From: Actinomycetes bacterium
Lineage (GTDB): Bacteria; Actinomycetota; Acidimicrobiia; Acidimicrobiales; Acidimicrobiaceae
Assembly: GCA_021833085.1 (NCBI GenBank)
Contig: JAKBGL010000010.1
Coordinates: forward strand, 1 to 16,673
Direction: 5' to 3'
DNA: 16,673 bases
Position 1 is the stretch's first letter, and each line of letters begins with the position of its first letter. Made by a program: the position numbers and the translations under genes. Under the pieces are notes generated by a model. The model was not told the DNA's origin. It was given only the letters and a program-made list of their open reading frames with translations, and searched no databases. This document shows positions 1-6,904 of the stretch, piece after piece.

Positions 1-72
1 AGTTAATGTTGGCACTAATATAAGGGCTGAACCTTCGTCGCTACTCGATCGTCTTGTTCTCCAAAGTGACAT
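1..72 (-). CDS. TadG/TadE-like Tad pilus-associated protein, N-terminal fragment
   Basis: This is the first 24 codons of a minus-strand gene that continues past the left edge of the window. It starts at ATG 72-70. A strong Shine-Dalgarno sequence (AAGGAG, about 87-82) overlaps the stop codon of the preceding TadE-like gene and lies 9 bases before the ATG. The visible protein begins with a short Arg-rich segment (WRTRRSSS), followed by D-E-G-S-A-L-I-L-V-P. That pattern of a charged patch, Gly-Ser-Ala and then a hydrophobic run is typical of TadG and the actinobacterial 'TadE-like, helicase/secretion neighbourhood' family, whose members have one N-terminal membrane helix. The position after two TadE-like genes agrees with this. 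Family assignment rests on few residues plus context. Confidence 0.62.
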   Translation of the reverse strand, partial: MSLWRTRRSSSDEGSALILVPTLT

Positions 73-85
73 AACGACATACTCC

Positions 86-547
86 TTAGCAGTTAAATCC
101 ATACTCTTGCGACACTTGATATGCGTTGGTTGGAAGGGTGGAACTCCCCAAGACTGTCACTGAAAACGCGTTAGCGAAGAAGGGAACTGGAAGAAGAGAT
201 ACCGATGTCTGTGCGGTGACCGTCACATAAGAACATGGTTTTGGCACAGTGGTACTTGTAACTAGCACCTTTGACCCCAGTGCTTGAACCTGTGTGATCG
301 AAGTGGGGAGATCTGTCGACAGTGTAATAGTTTCAAATCGCGAGGCACTGTAGGAGACGCTGTCCACAGTCGCCTTTGCATAGCTGAGTCGAGCAAGGCT
401 TATGACAAATGAGGTAACGATCATAAGGAGTATGCTCACAAAGAATACTGTCTCGATCCCGGCGAGTGCCAACTCACTTCGAGGTTGTTTTGATTCAAAA
501 ATTTGAGTAGCAAGCAACTCATTGACTACAGTTGTCGTATATTTCAT
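86..547 (-). CDS. TadE-like pseudopilin
   Basis: A 153-residue protein with the TadE/TadG layout: a short N-terminal tail, one long hydrophobic helix (about residues 31-52) and an extracytoplasmic domain of about 100 residues rich in Ser, Thr and Val. A Glu at position 32 sits just inside the helix (G-I-E-T-V), as in TadE-type pseudopilins processed by a prepilin peptidase. The distal domain has exactly two cysteines, C105 and the final residue C153, which could form a disulfide outside the cell. TadE-like proteins are minor pilins of Flp/Tad pili. The ATG at 547 is preceded by a GAGAG sequence about 11 bases upstream. The gene is separated from the previous pseudopilin gene by about 160 non-coding bases, so it may be separately expressed. 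The next gene follows within 14 bases. The family is clear; the exact role is not. Confidence 0.72.
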   Translation of the reverse strand: MKYTTTVVNELLATQIFESKQPRSELALAGIETVFFVSILLMIVTSFVISLARLSYAKATVDSVSYSASRFETITLSTDLPTSITQVQALGSKVLVTSTTVPKPCSYVTVTAQTSVSLLPVPFFANAFSVTVLGSSTLPTNAYQVSQEYGFNC

Positions 548-708
548 CGTTCATATATCTCTCTAAACGTTTGAGTGCTATTAAAGGAAAATGGTCTATA
601 GCAATGGCTAATATGAGTAGTTAATCTGAAGTATCCAAGACTGAGCTACGACACTTTGTTTGTAAACACGCCACTATATAAAGAGTTACTTTGCTCTTTT
701 TAAATCAA
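548..708. other. Non-coding gap inside the tad pilin cluster
   Basis: These 161 AT-rich bases separate two genes in a locus that is otherwise tightly packed. No ORF of note was seen on either strand. On the minus strand there are promoter-like elements (TTGGAT, TATTAG, TAATAG), but no pair has good spacing, so no promoter is called. A short inverted repeat at 680-699 is listed separately. Confidence 0.5.
680..699 (-). terminator. Possible weak hairpin after the second pseudopilin gene
   Basis: An inverted repeat AAAGAG / CTCTTT with an 8-base loop lies about 10 bases downstream of the stop codon at 709. The stem is only 6 bp and AT-rich. On the minus strand it is followed by CTCTTTATATAG rather than a clear T run, so at best it attenuates transcription between the two TadE-like genes. 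The T run is better on the plus strand, where no gene reads into it. Confidence 0.25.
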
Positions 709-1149
709 TCATGGCACAGTTATGGGCGTCTCTAAAAGTGAAGACGCGTGTACGGTTACTGTATTGAGCCCAAGAAGAGAAAATAACTCGGCGGAGGATC
801 CATTTATATGAAACCTTAGATCGAGATAGATGCTTCCTTGGATGATGCTCCAAGTAGCACTTACTCTCCCCATTCCACCTTCTTGGCCGCTTATGACCTG
901 ATCCCCAAGGAGCGATCTCGTATCGAGCGATCCGTTGTCTGCCAGATAGACGCTTGAGGCTTTGACTGCCTGATCCGCTACGCCTTGGAGATGGACCGAG
1001 ACCAAGAGGTAGTTGATAAGGGTGTATATGAATGCGAATGCAAGCATAGCTACGCCTACCGTAATGACTTCAGTAATGATCCCGTCCCCTCGGTCGTGCA
1101 GATGACCAAGAGGACGGGATCGTACGTTATTTGGGACTTCACTGTCCAA
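709..1149 (-). CDS. TadE-like minor pseudopilin
   Basis: A 146-residue protein with a positively charged N-terminus, the motif R-G-D-G-I-I-T-E-V (residues 20-28), one membrane helix (about 29-51) and a soluble outer domain of about 95 residues. The Gly followed a few residues later by Glu at the start of the helix is the hallmark of TadE-type and type IV pilin-like signal regions, which stay anchored and are trimmed by a prepilin peptidase on the cytoplasmic side. The start is TTG at 1149, with AGG about 9 bases upstream. It overlaps the last codons of the Flp-type pilin gene by 11 bases, so the two are probably translationally coupled. The expected role is a minor pilin of the Flp/Tad pilus. 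It corresponds in position to Rv3655c in M. tuberculosis. Confidence 0.75.
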   Translation of the reverse strand: MDSEVPNNVRSRPLGHLHDRGDGIITEVITVGVAMLAFAFIYTLINYLLVSVHLQGVADQAVKASSVYLADNGSLDTRSLLGDQVISGQEGGMGRVSATWSIIQGSIYLDLRFHINGSSAELFSLLGLNTVTVHASSLLETPITVP

Positions 1150-1372
1150 GTTGTGATACCTGACTCGATATCGTTGTGGTTGTCTGACCCATAAGAGCTT
1201 TGAAGGCTATCCACATTCCCACCGCCAAGAAAGCGACTATCAAGACGACTATTGCGGTTGAAATAACACCTTCACCATCTTCATATTCAAGTCTACCTAT
1301 ATTCATAAAGAAGACATGAGTGAAAAGATACGATGCTCTTGATGCAACCTGAGACAAACTCCATTTTGTCAT
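1139..1372 (-). CDS. flp: Flp-type major pilin precursor
   Basis: A 77-residue precursor with an unusually long leader for a Flp pilin. The segment D-G-E-G-V-I-S-T-A-I-V-V (about residues 32-43) is followed by a continuous hydrophobic helix to about residue 56 and a short Thr/Ser/Gln-rich tail. Flp pilins are small, mostly helical and polymerise into the Tad pilus. This one fits by size, single helix and position directly after tadC. The start chosen is ATG 1372: GGAGGT (1382-1377) lies 5 bases before it, whereas the upstream in-frame ATG at 1384 contributes only four residues and has no such site. The canonical Glu after the cleavage Gly is absent (V-I-S-T-A), as in several actinobacterial Flp relatives. 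The DUF4244-like family of Rv3656c is the alternative name. Confidence 0.75.
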   Translation of the reverse strand: MTKWSLSQVASRASYLFTHVFFMNIGRLEYEDGEGVISTAIVVLIVAFLAVGMWIAFKALMGQTTTTISSQVSQLGQ

Positions 1373-1397
1373 ACTTACCTCCATCCGTGGATACCTT

Positions 1398-1427
1398 ATT
1401 CTAGCAAATATTTGGCTGCGTGTCTAA
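1398..1427 (-). promoter_or_regulatory. Candidate promoter for the pilin gene
   Basis: On the minus strand, TTAGAC (1427-1422) and TAGAAT (1403-1398) are separated by 18 bases, and the element sits in the short gap after the tadC stop codon. It would place the transcript start near 1391, shortly before the strong ribosome binding site at 1382. A separate promoter for the major pilin is sensible because far more pilin than assembly protein is needed. The -35 box is a weak match. Confidence 0.38.
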
Positions 1428-2275
1428 AGATTAGCAAGAAGTTTTAGTGAGTTGAATAGAGGTATTAACAGAAGAAGCGATCCAGGTATTAGGACAGCTA
1501 TGGATACTGGAATCCATACAAGCTGTGTTCGTTTCTCAATAGTGGTGAGGTGTTCTCTGTGTATCTCATCTTTTATAGCTGTTGATATGGACCTGACGAT
1601 CTGAGGAATCTCAGATGTAAGGCGGACGTCTCTGGTCATCTCCATGAGTAGTTTGAGCCGTGATAGTTCAAAGATTGTGGCTGTTGGAACAACCGCGGCT
1701 CCCAGCTCAGATCCATTTGCGATCTCTTTTATTGCGCTGGCAAAGACCTCAAGCCATGAACCCCCCACCTGTTCACTAGCGGTTACGAAGGCCATGTCGA
1801 AGCTTCGACCCTCGTCTAACGTCTGTGAAAGTTGTTCGAAAAACTCTCTCTGGTCGTATCTTATCCTTCTTTTCAAAGTTGTGAAACTCTTATACCGAAG
1901 CATCAACTCCACGATGACCATCGCAACGAAGATAAGGACTGTTGGAAGAATTGGCTTGGTGAAACTCTGGAGGGTAAGGAGAAGCAAACAATATACAAAA
2001 GTTACAGCACGTAGATGTGAACGTATGTCGATCGTGAGCCAAGGTTGCGATAAAGAATCTCTTTGGAGTCGAACGGCTTTGGCCGTTTTCTGCCGAGTGA
2101 CTCTGGTGGTTTCGTTACGTTGCCTTCGATCATGACCTCTCTCTCCAAGATGTCTCATGATGGACCGAACTGTTTTGGACCGGCTCCGCCGATCTTCGAT
2201 GAAGGTGTTTGTCACTTGGCCGAGTCCGAAAAAGAGGGTGAGCGTTGCAAAGACTATGACTATAGTTCGGGTCAT
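1424..2275 (-). CDS. tadC: Tad pilus inner-membrane platform protein TadC
   Basis: A 283-residue member of the type II secretion system F family. The N-terminal membrane helix (about 3-20) is followed by a very basic linker (about 28-73), two closely spaced helices (about 90-125), a T2SF-type helical domain (about 140-240, with the motif F-F-E-Q-L-S-Q-T-L-D-E-G) and a final hydrophobic hairpin (251-275). TadB and TadC together form the inner-membrane platform on which the CpaF ATPase drives pilin assembly. The start is ATG 2275, which overlaps the tadB stop codon in an ATGA; the reading frame is open further upstream to 2401, but that part lies inside tadB and adds no TadC-like sequence. The product ends just before the pilin promoter. 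TadB and TadC are distinguished here by order and C-terminal hairpin. Confidence 0.85.
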   Translation of the reverse strand: MTRTIVIVFATLTLFFGLGQVTNTFIEDRRSRSKTVRSIMRHLGERGHDRRQRNETTRVTRQKTAKAVRLQRDSLSQPWLTIDIRSHLRAVTFVYCLLLLTLQSFTKPILPTVLIFVAMVIVELMLRYKSFTTLKRRIRYDQREFFEQLSQTLDEGRSFDMAFVTASEQVGGSWLEVFASAIKEIANGSELGAAVVPTATIFELSRLKLLMEMTRDVRLTSEIPQIVRSISTAIKDEIHREHLTTIEKRTQLVWIPVSIAVLIPGSLLLLIPLFNSLKLLANL

Positions 2276-3225
2276 CGTGACCTGCGCCTCTCTGCCTGGA
2301 GTGCTACCTCGACCGCGACTCGTTGCCCTTTCGAAAGAGAAGGACGTACTCGATAACCAACTTGAGGAGGAACCATTAACCGAGTTGTCCACACCCAACA
2401 AATAACCAGTACAAGCAGAGACACACCGAAAATTAGTTGAGAGAGGGAACTTGTAAAGAGATTGAGACTTCCGCTTAGGAAAGCCCCAAGTCCGAACATA
2501 ACTAGAGGTACCACTACGACGAAGTACCTAGCTACCGCTACGGAGGCGAGTCGCGTCTTTAAATCCTTGGTTGAATCGTATTGTCGTTGTTGCTCGAGGT
2601 GTAGCTGTCCGAGGCGCTCATGCGCGTGGTGGGTGCCGCTACGCTCGCATAACAGTATCGACCGTAGTACGTTTTGTGAGTTTGAGTCAGAAAGTTCGCG
2701 TTCTAGGTATCGAAGCGCCGTCTCTAGGTCGCTAGTTAGAGTCCAGATGGCTTCTGCTTGATCAAATAGGTGCTGTAAGTGTGTATCTAGACTACGAGTG
2801 GAGTCGAAGAAGGTTCTCGCTATTGAACTACCTGTTGATGCGACTCGTATGGACATCTCCTGCAGAATCGTTGGCCAGAGGTCTTGAAGTGTCTCTGAAA
2901 CTCCGATCTCTTGCTCTTTCAACCATGACCATAAGAGAATAAGCCCCGATGTTACGAGTGAGAACGCAACTAGAGGAGGTAGAAGTACGGACGTCACGGC
3001 TTCGATGACAACGACCGCGTAGAACTTCGGAGCATGTATAAGACCCTTTAGTGCATCAAGATCAGCTTTGTCGAGAAACCGAAAGGAGCTCTTATTAACC
3101 GAGATGCTATCTCTAACGCGAACGGGACTTCTCGATACGCGTATAACTTTTGATCGAGACGTAAGTGACAAGATACCGTAGCAGGTTGCTGACGAAGCGA
3201 CTAATAGATAGAACAGTTTTATCAT
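2272..3225 (-). CDS. tadB: Tad pilus inner-membrane platform protein TadB
   Basis: A 317-residue type II secretion F-family membrane protein. It has an N-terminal hydrophobic helix (residues 2-21), a basic stretch, a pair of helices (about 68-101), a cytoplasmic helical T2SF domain (about 115-225, containing E-M-S-I-R-V-A-S-T-G-S-S-I) and two C-terminal helices (about 232-252 and 264-283). It partners TadC as the platform of the Flp/Tad pilus machine. Start choice: ATG 3225 follows the cpaF stop codon by one base (TGATATG), with GAGAG about 12 bases upstream. An in-frame ATG at 3243 would add six residues and overlap cpaF; it cannot be excluded. The stop overlaps the tadC start, so cpaF-tadB-tadC is a coupled unit. 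Confidence 0.85.
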   Translation of the reverse strand: MIKLFYLLVASSATCYGILSLTSRSKVIRVSRSPVRVRDSISVNKSSFRFLDKADLDALKGLIHAPKFYAVVVIEAVTSVLLPPLVAFSLVTSGLILLWSWLKEQEIGVSETLQDLWPTILQEMSIRVASTGSSIARTFFDSTRSLDTHLQHLFDQAEAIWTLTSDLETALRYLERELSDSNSQNVLRSILLCERSGTHHAHERLGQLHLEQQRQYDSTKDLKTRLASVAVARYFVVVVPLVMFGLGAFLSGSLNLFTSSLSQLIFGVSLLVLVICWVWTTRLMVPPQVGYRVRPSLSKGQRVAVEVALQAERRRSR

Positions 3226-3226
3226 A

Positions 3227-4546
3227 TCAAGACCGACTCTCAACTCGAAGATCTAGGCGAGTCTTGGTCGCGGAAGTGGCTTCAAGAGGTGTTCTAAGTG
3301 ATGACCGAAAAAACAGCTGCGTTGAGCTGAAAATCCAGCTGTCTCTTACTGCTTGAGGGTCCTCGACTGCGATGACCTCGGTGACGCCGACCGAGTCCTT
3401 ATCACGTTGACAATGTACTACGAGATCCAATGAATCCCCGACGAGTTGGCAAGCGGTGGTAGCCGTGATAGGTCGTTCTGACAGCTGGGAGAGAAGTCGG
3501 AGTCTTTCGAGAGCGTGTCTAGCGGAGCGAGCATGTAGCGTGGTAAACCCTTGAAGACCCGTCGATAAGGTGAGTAGAAAAGGAAGAGTCTCTCGGTCTC
3601 TGACCTCTCCGATGACGACTACGTCAGGTGTCATGCGCAAAAAGGCGTTCGAGAGAGTTCGAAGATCTACCTCAGCTCTGTCTGCTCGTCTCGGCCTGGT
3701 CTGCATCTGTGCGAAGTTGGACACGGCACAGTCCAGCTCCAAGACCTCCTCTGCTGATACTATGCGAGATGATCCTGGAAGGCTATTTAGAATCGCTTTT
3801 AGCAAAGTCGTTTTCCCGCTCCCTGGAGCTCCGCTTATTACAACCGAGGCACCATTTGCAATCGCATGTGTAAGGAAGTCGCGACAGTCGTTACTAACGA
3901 ATCCTTGGTTTTCTAGATCTCCTAAAGTAACTCCCTTACTCGTCTGAAACTTTCTGATGTTGACCAACATATGATTTTGAGCAACTAACTCTGGGTGTAC
4001 AACATGGACTCTTGATCCGTCTGGCAACTGGGCATCTTGCACTCCCAATGCAGGGTCGAGCTTTTTTTGGGAACTCATTGAACTGTCTAACAGTCTCCCA
4101 ACAATTCGTTCCACGTGGTTGTCGTCGTAAAAGCTAAGGTAAACACGTGCTCTAGATCCGTCTCGCCTACGCACGAAAACCCGTTGGGGCGCGACTATTT
4201 CGACCTCCCAGACGGTTGAATCTTTGAGCAGAAACTCGAGCGGTCCGGCCCCTATCAAATTTGCGCGTATATAGTACGAGATGTGTGTCTTCAGTTCCTC
4301 CGTTAGCTCTAGGGATGATGTACTTGCGGACTTCTCTATCAAAGTTGCAAGTACATTAAAGAGCTCCTGAGCGTCTTGAGTTACTCTTATATCAAGTCCG
4401 AGCTCTTCTACCTCGGAGAGAAGTTTGTCTTCGATCTCCTTAGCTATCGCAAGAACTTGAGAGGCCGTCGGTCGATCTTTAGCAACGCGTTCAAGTTGGA
4501 TTTTTGATGTGGTCGTTAGCACTCGAATCCTTTCGATATAGGCCAT
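3227..4546 (-). CDS. cpaF: Tad pilus assembly ATPase CpaF/TadA
   Basis: A 439-residue secretion ATPase of the VirB11/GspE superfamily, CpaF/TadA branch. It powers pilin extension (and possibly retraction) at the cytoplasmic face of the TadB/TadC platform. The N-terminal all-alpha and two-layer domain covers about residues 1-200, including the D-G-S-R-V-H-V-V-H-P motif (176-185). The RecA-like domain follows: Walker A GAPGSGKTT (239-247), Walker B D-V-V-V-I-G-E-V-R-D (308-317) and the His box T-T-L-H-A-R-S-A-R-H-A-L (335-346). All expected catalytic residues are present and the length is normal. ATG 4546 follows a near-consensus promoter by a leader of about 15 bases. AAGG abuts the ATG too closely to act as a standard ribosome binding site. 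The gene leads the cpaF-tadB-tadC unit. Confidence 0.95.
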   Translation of the reverse strand: MAYIERIRVLTTTSKIQLERVAKDRPTASQVLAIAKEIEDKLLSEVEELGLDIRVTQDAQELFNVLATLIEKSASTSSLELTEELKTHISYYIRANLIGAGPLEFLLKDSTVWEVEIVAPQRVFVRRRDGSRARVYLSFYDDNHVERIVGRLLDSSMSSQKKLDPALGVQDAQLPDGSRVHVVHPELVAQNHMLVNIRKFQTSKGVTLGDLENQGFVSNDCRDFLTHAIANGASVVISGAPGSGKTTLLKAILNSLPGSSRIVSAEEVLELDCAVSNFAQMQTRPRRADRAEVDLRTLSNAFLRMTPDVVVIGEVRDRETLPFLLTLSTGLQGFTTLHARSARHALERLRLLSQLSERPITATTACQLVGDSLDLVVHCQRDKDSVGVTEVIAVEDPQAVRDSWIFSSTQLFFRSSLRTPLEATSATKTRLDLRVESRS

Positions 4547-4567
4547 CCTTGGCTTATGCTTTTAGCT

Positions 4568-4596
4568 ATTATCTCAGTTATACAAGGAGATGTCAA
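4568..4596 (-). promoter_or_regulatory. Near-consensus promoter for cpaF-tadBC
   Basis: On the minus strand, TTGACA (4596-4591) and GATAAT (4573-4568) are spaced by exactly 17 bases. The -35 box is perfect and the -10 box has five of six consensus bases. The predicted transcript start is near 4561, about 15 bases before the cpaF ATG. It lies in the 128-base divergent gap shared with the metallo-hydrolase gene. Confidence 0.8.
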
Positions 4597-4674
4597 GGGC
4601 CAAGAGTACAAAGGTAGTGACGTTACTGATCTGTTTGGGCTCATTGGCTTTATAAAGCGAATAACTTGATCTAA

Positions 4675-5550
4675 GTGAGCAGTGATTCTATTTTTGCCAA
4701 GTTGGAAGATCCTCGGGGTTTAGATCTTCCGTCGTCGATACCCAAAGTCGAAACTGTGAGCGAAGCTGCAGTCAGGGTGCTTGCTCCTAATCCTTCACCG
4801 ATGACGCTAGATGGAACCAATACCTACGTTATATTTTCGAAGGACTACTCGTCTGCTGTAGTTATAGATCCTGGACCGCCAATGAAGTCACATATAGATG
4901 CAGTCGAGTCGGTGGTAGCCGAGAAGAGTTCGACGATCAAAGGAGTGTTCGTCACTCATACCCACATAGATCACTCAGAGGCTGTCATGGAGCTAGTGCG
5001 AAGATGGAAGGTAAAAGCATATGCGCATCCGAACGTATCTTACATGGGTTACGAGTCGGTCGATGAGGGAAGATCCCTGACAAATGAGGTCTCTCTAGAG
5101 GTAATTTTTACGCCCGGACATAGCTCGGATCACGTGTGTTTTCTTGATCAAAGCGGAGATCTAATCAGTGGAGATCATATCTTGGGTCGTGGAACTACGG
5201 TCGTTGCCTATCCTGACGGCGACTTAGATAGCTATCTTGAGTCGTTAGGGAAACTTGCTAAAGTTGACTATCGTTCGATACAGCCAGGACACGGACCAGC
5301 GATGGGTAAGGACATTGGCCAAAAGGTAGTGGACTACTACATCTCTCATCGTAAAGCCCGCATAGCGCAGATACTTGAGACAGTATCTCTGGCGGAACGG
5401 CCCCTTGAGCTGAGTGAGATAGTTAGCGCTATCTACGGAGAGTTAAGAGAACCGATCTTATGGGCGGCTACAGCTACCACCCAAGCCGCGGTCTCGTATC
5501 TCCTCGCACACGACGAGATCTCTCAACAAGGCGCTGCTTACCTTCTGTAG
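4675..5550 (+). CDS. LACTB2-like metallo-beta-lactamase-fold hydrolase
   Basis: A 291-residue soluble metallohydrolase. It has the dinuclear metal motif T-H-T-H-I-D-H (94-100; H95, H97, D99, H100), a second histidine in P-G-H-S-S-D-H (H149), the bridging Asp in S-G-D-H-I-L-G (D167) and a third metal histidine in Q-P-G-H-G-P (H206). The N-terminal N-P-S-P-M-T-L-D-G-T-N-T-Y and the C-terminal winged-helix-like segment (about 225-285) match the LACTB2 group, whose human member is an endoribonuclease; bacterial members are mostly uncharacterised. The start is GTG 4675, without a clear ribosome binding site, so a leaderless transcript is possible. The gene sits on the plus strand inside the tad locus: it diverges from cpaF and converges on cpaE, with 18 bases between stop codons. 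No pilus role can be read from the sequence. Confidence 0.88.
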   Translation: MSSDSIFAKLEDPRGLDLPSSIPKVETVSEAAVRVLAPNPSPMTLDGTNTYVIFSKDYSSAVVIDPGPPMKSHIDAVESVVAEKSSTIKGVFVTHTHIDHSEAVMELVRRWKVKAYAHPNVSYMGYESVDEGRSLTNEVSLEVIFTPGHSSDHVCFLDQSGDLISGDHILGRGTTVVAYPDGDLDSYLESLGKLAKVDYRSIQPGHGPAMGKDIGQKVVDYYISHRKARIAQILETVSLAERPLELSEIVSAIYGELREPILWAATATTQAAVSYLLAHDEISQQGAAYLL

Positions 5551-5568
5551 CCATAAAACTTTGGGGGT

Positions 5569-6897
5569 TCAGTATATCTCAGCGATATTGATATAGTGAT
5601 CCGTGTCTACCTTTAGGTTTAACGTTTTCGCAGGAAGGTTCCTAATCTTCGTAGCTAAAGAACTCAACTCAGGCGAAGGCTCCGGAGGAATGGTCTCAAC
5701 AACTCTCTTAGCTAGCCGATGTAGCGAGATCTCTACATCTTCGTACTTGGAACCTACGATGGACAATTGGATGATCTGAGTAACCTCCTTCGCCGCTCTG
5801 GACGACTTCGCCTTAGATTCGGCTGATTGGTTTATCGTTACTGACCACGATCTAGGCAGTTCTTCTAAGTGCGTGATCTTTTTAATGATTTTTGCTAAGG
5901 CGTACAACCACTTTGAACCGTTTTGAGTTACAAGGCATAGATGACTGGCAGATCGAAGAACAGCATCTGTAACGAGTGTTGAACCGTCTTTGCGAAACGA
6001 GTGAGCGTTATCAAGGTGGGGATGGATATCACATACGACGTAACGGTAAGAGGCTTGTAACTGAGATAGGAGGTCTTGAAGGGATGAGCCATCTATAAGT
6101 CCGACATGTTCCTCGGCCCAGATACCGCACACCAGGTCGTAGCCGGCACCCTTTGGAGTGCACACGAAGTCACTTATTGTGCCTTTTCTGCGGTTCGAGA
6201 ATGGCATCTGATTGTTCTGGGCGAAGAACTCCGATAGTGAAGGTGTGTGATCGTCGACGTCGTGTAAGAATCCAAGATCGGTGTCGATCGTTAGCTCTAC
6301 GAGCACGGTCTGTGCCACCTTAGCGAGTTGACTAGCTAGCGTCGTTGATACTGTGGTCACGCCGGAACCGCGCGGTCCGAGTACAGCGATGATTACGCCA
6401 GAGCAGTCTTTCGCTTGTAGCGGAGGCGTGGCATCGACACTATCTAAGTGCTCTTGGGGGGGATATTCGTTTTGCGCCGAAGACTGATCGTTAAAGTGGG
6501 AACCAAAAGGATCGGACCACTCGTTATCGGTGAACGTCAACACGGGGTTGTTTTTGCTGTTCGCCTCCGAAGTGATAGAAGAATGAGAGAACTCGGCCAT
6601 CCAGATCTCGTTGCCTAACTCCTTGGTCAAAGTGACGAGATACTCGATCAGCACCGTTTCTTTCGTGACCTCGACAAGTGAGGGGCTGTTGAGTATGGCT
6701 CGATCATAGGCGGATATGACGTAACTTCGCTGGTGCGTCTTGGGCAGGGATAGAAGTTCATCTTCGGATGTGACCCACAACACCTCGACAAGTTGTGCAA
6801 GTGGAATCGCCCGTTTGAATACTTCGAAGACCCAATCGGCATCGGTCTCTGAGAAGCATATGAGGCGGGATCCATCGAGGGAGAGTTTGTCTTGCAT
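5569..6897 (-). CDS. cpaE: CpaE/TadZ-like P-loop ATPase of the Tad pilus
   Basis: A 442-residue protein. The N-terminal about 100 residues resemble a receiver-like or uncharacterised regulatory domain, followed by an acidic, low-complexity linker (about 105-165). A ParA/MinD-type P-loop domain comes next: the modified Walker A GPRGSGVTT (174-182), a V-E-L-T-I-D-T-D-L-G-F segment (200-210) in the place of L-D-L-D, and a Walker B-like Y-R-Y-V-V-C-D-I-H-P-H (285-294). CpaE/TadZ proteins localise the Tad machine at the cell pole. The signature lysine of the deviant Walker A is replaced by Arg176, and the usual GKT lysine by Val180, so ATP hydrolysis is uncertain. The M. tuberculosis counterpart by position is Rv3660c. 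The gene follows cpaB by 7 bases. A weak ribosome binding site suggests coupled translation. Confidence 0.78.
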   Translation of the reverse strand: MQDKLSLDGSRLICFSETDADWVFEVFKRAIPLAQLVEVLWVTSEDELLSLPKTHQRSYVISAYDRAILNSPSLVEVTKETVLIEYLVTLTKELGNEIWMAEFSHSSITSEANSKNNPVLTFTDNEWSDPFGSHFNDQSSAQNEYPPQEHLDSVDATPPLQAKDCSGVIIAVLGPRGSGVTTVSTTLASQLAKVAQTVLVELTIDTDLGFLHDVDDHTPSLSEFFAQNNQMPFSNRRKGTISDFVCTPKGAGYDLVCGIWAEEHVGLIDGSSLQDLLSQLQASYRYVVCDIHPHLDNAHSFRKDGSTLVTDAVLRSASHLCLVTQNGSKWLYALAKIIKKITHLEELPRSWSVTINQSAESKAKSSRAAKEVTQIIQLSIVGSKYEDVEISLHRLAKRVVETIPPEPSPELSSLATKIRNLPAKTLNLKVDTDHYINIAEIY

Positions 6898-6904
6898 GAC
6901 TAAC

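Noticed and set aside
2272..2401. Longer TadC starting at 2401
   Set aside because: The extension lies wholly inside tadB in another frame and is low-complexity; the ATGA overlap at 2275 is the natural start.
1644..2405. Plus-strand ORFs opposite tadC (163, 60, 97 and 82 codons)
   Set aside because: They lie antisense to clear TadC/TadB coding sequence, have no family resemblance and no ribosome binding sites.
3570..3947. 125-codon plus-strand ORF opposite cpaF
   Set aside because: It is the antisense shadow of the Walker motifs of CpaF; its composition reflects the opposite strand.
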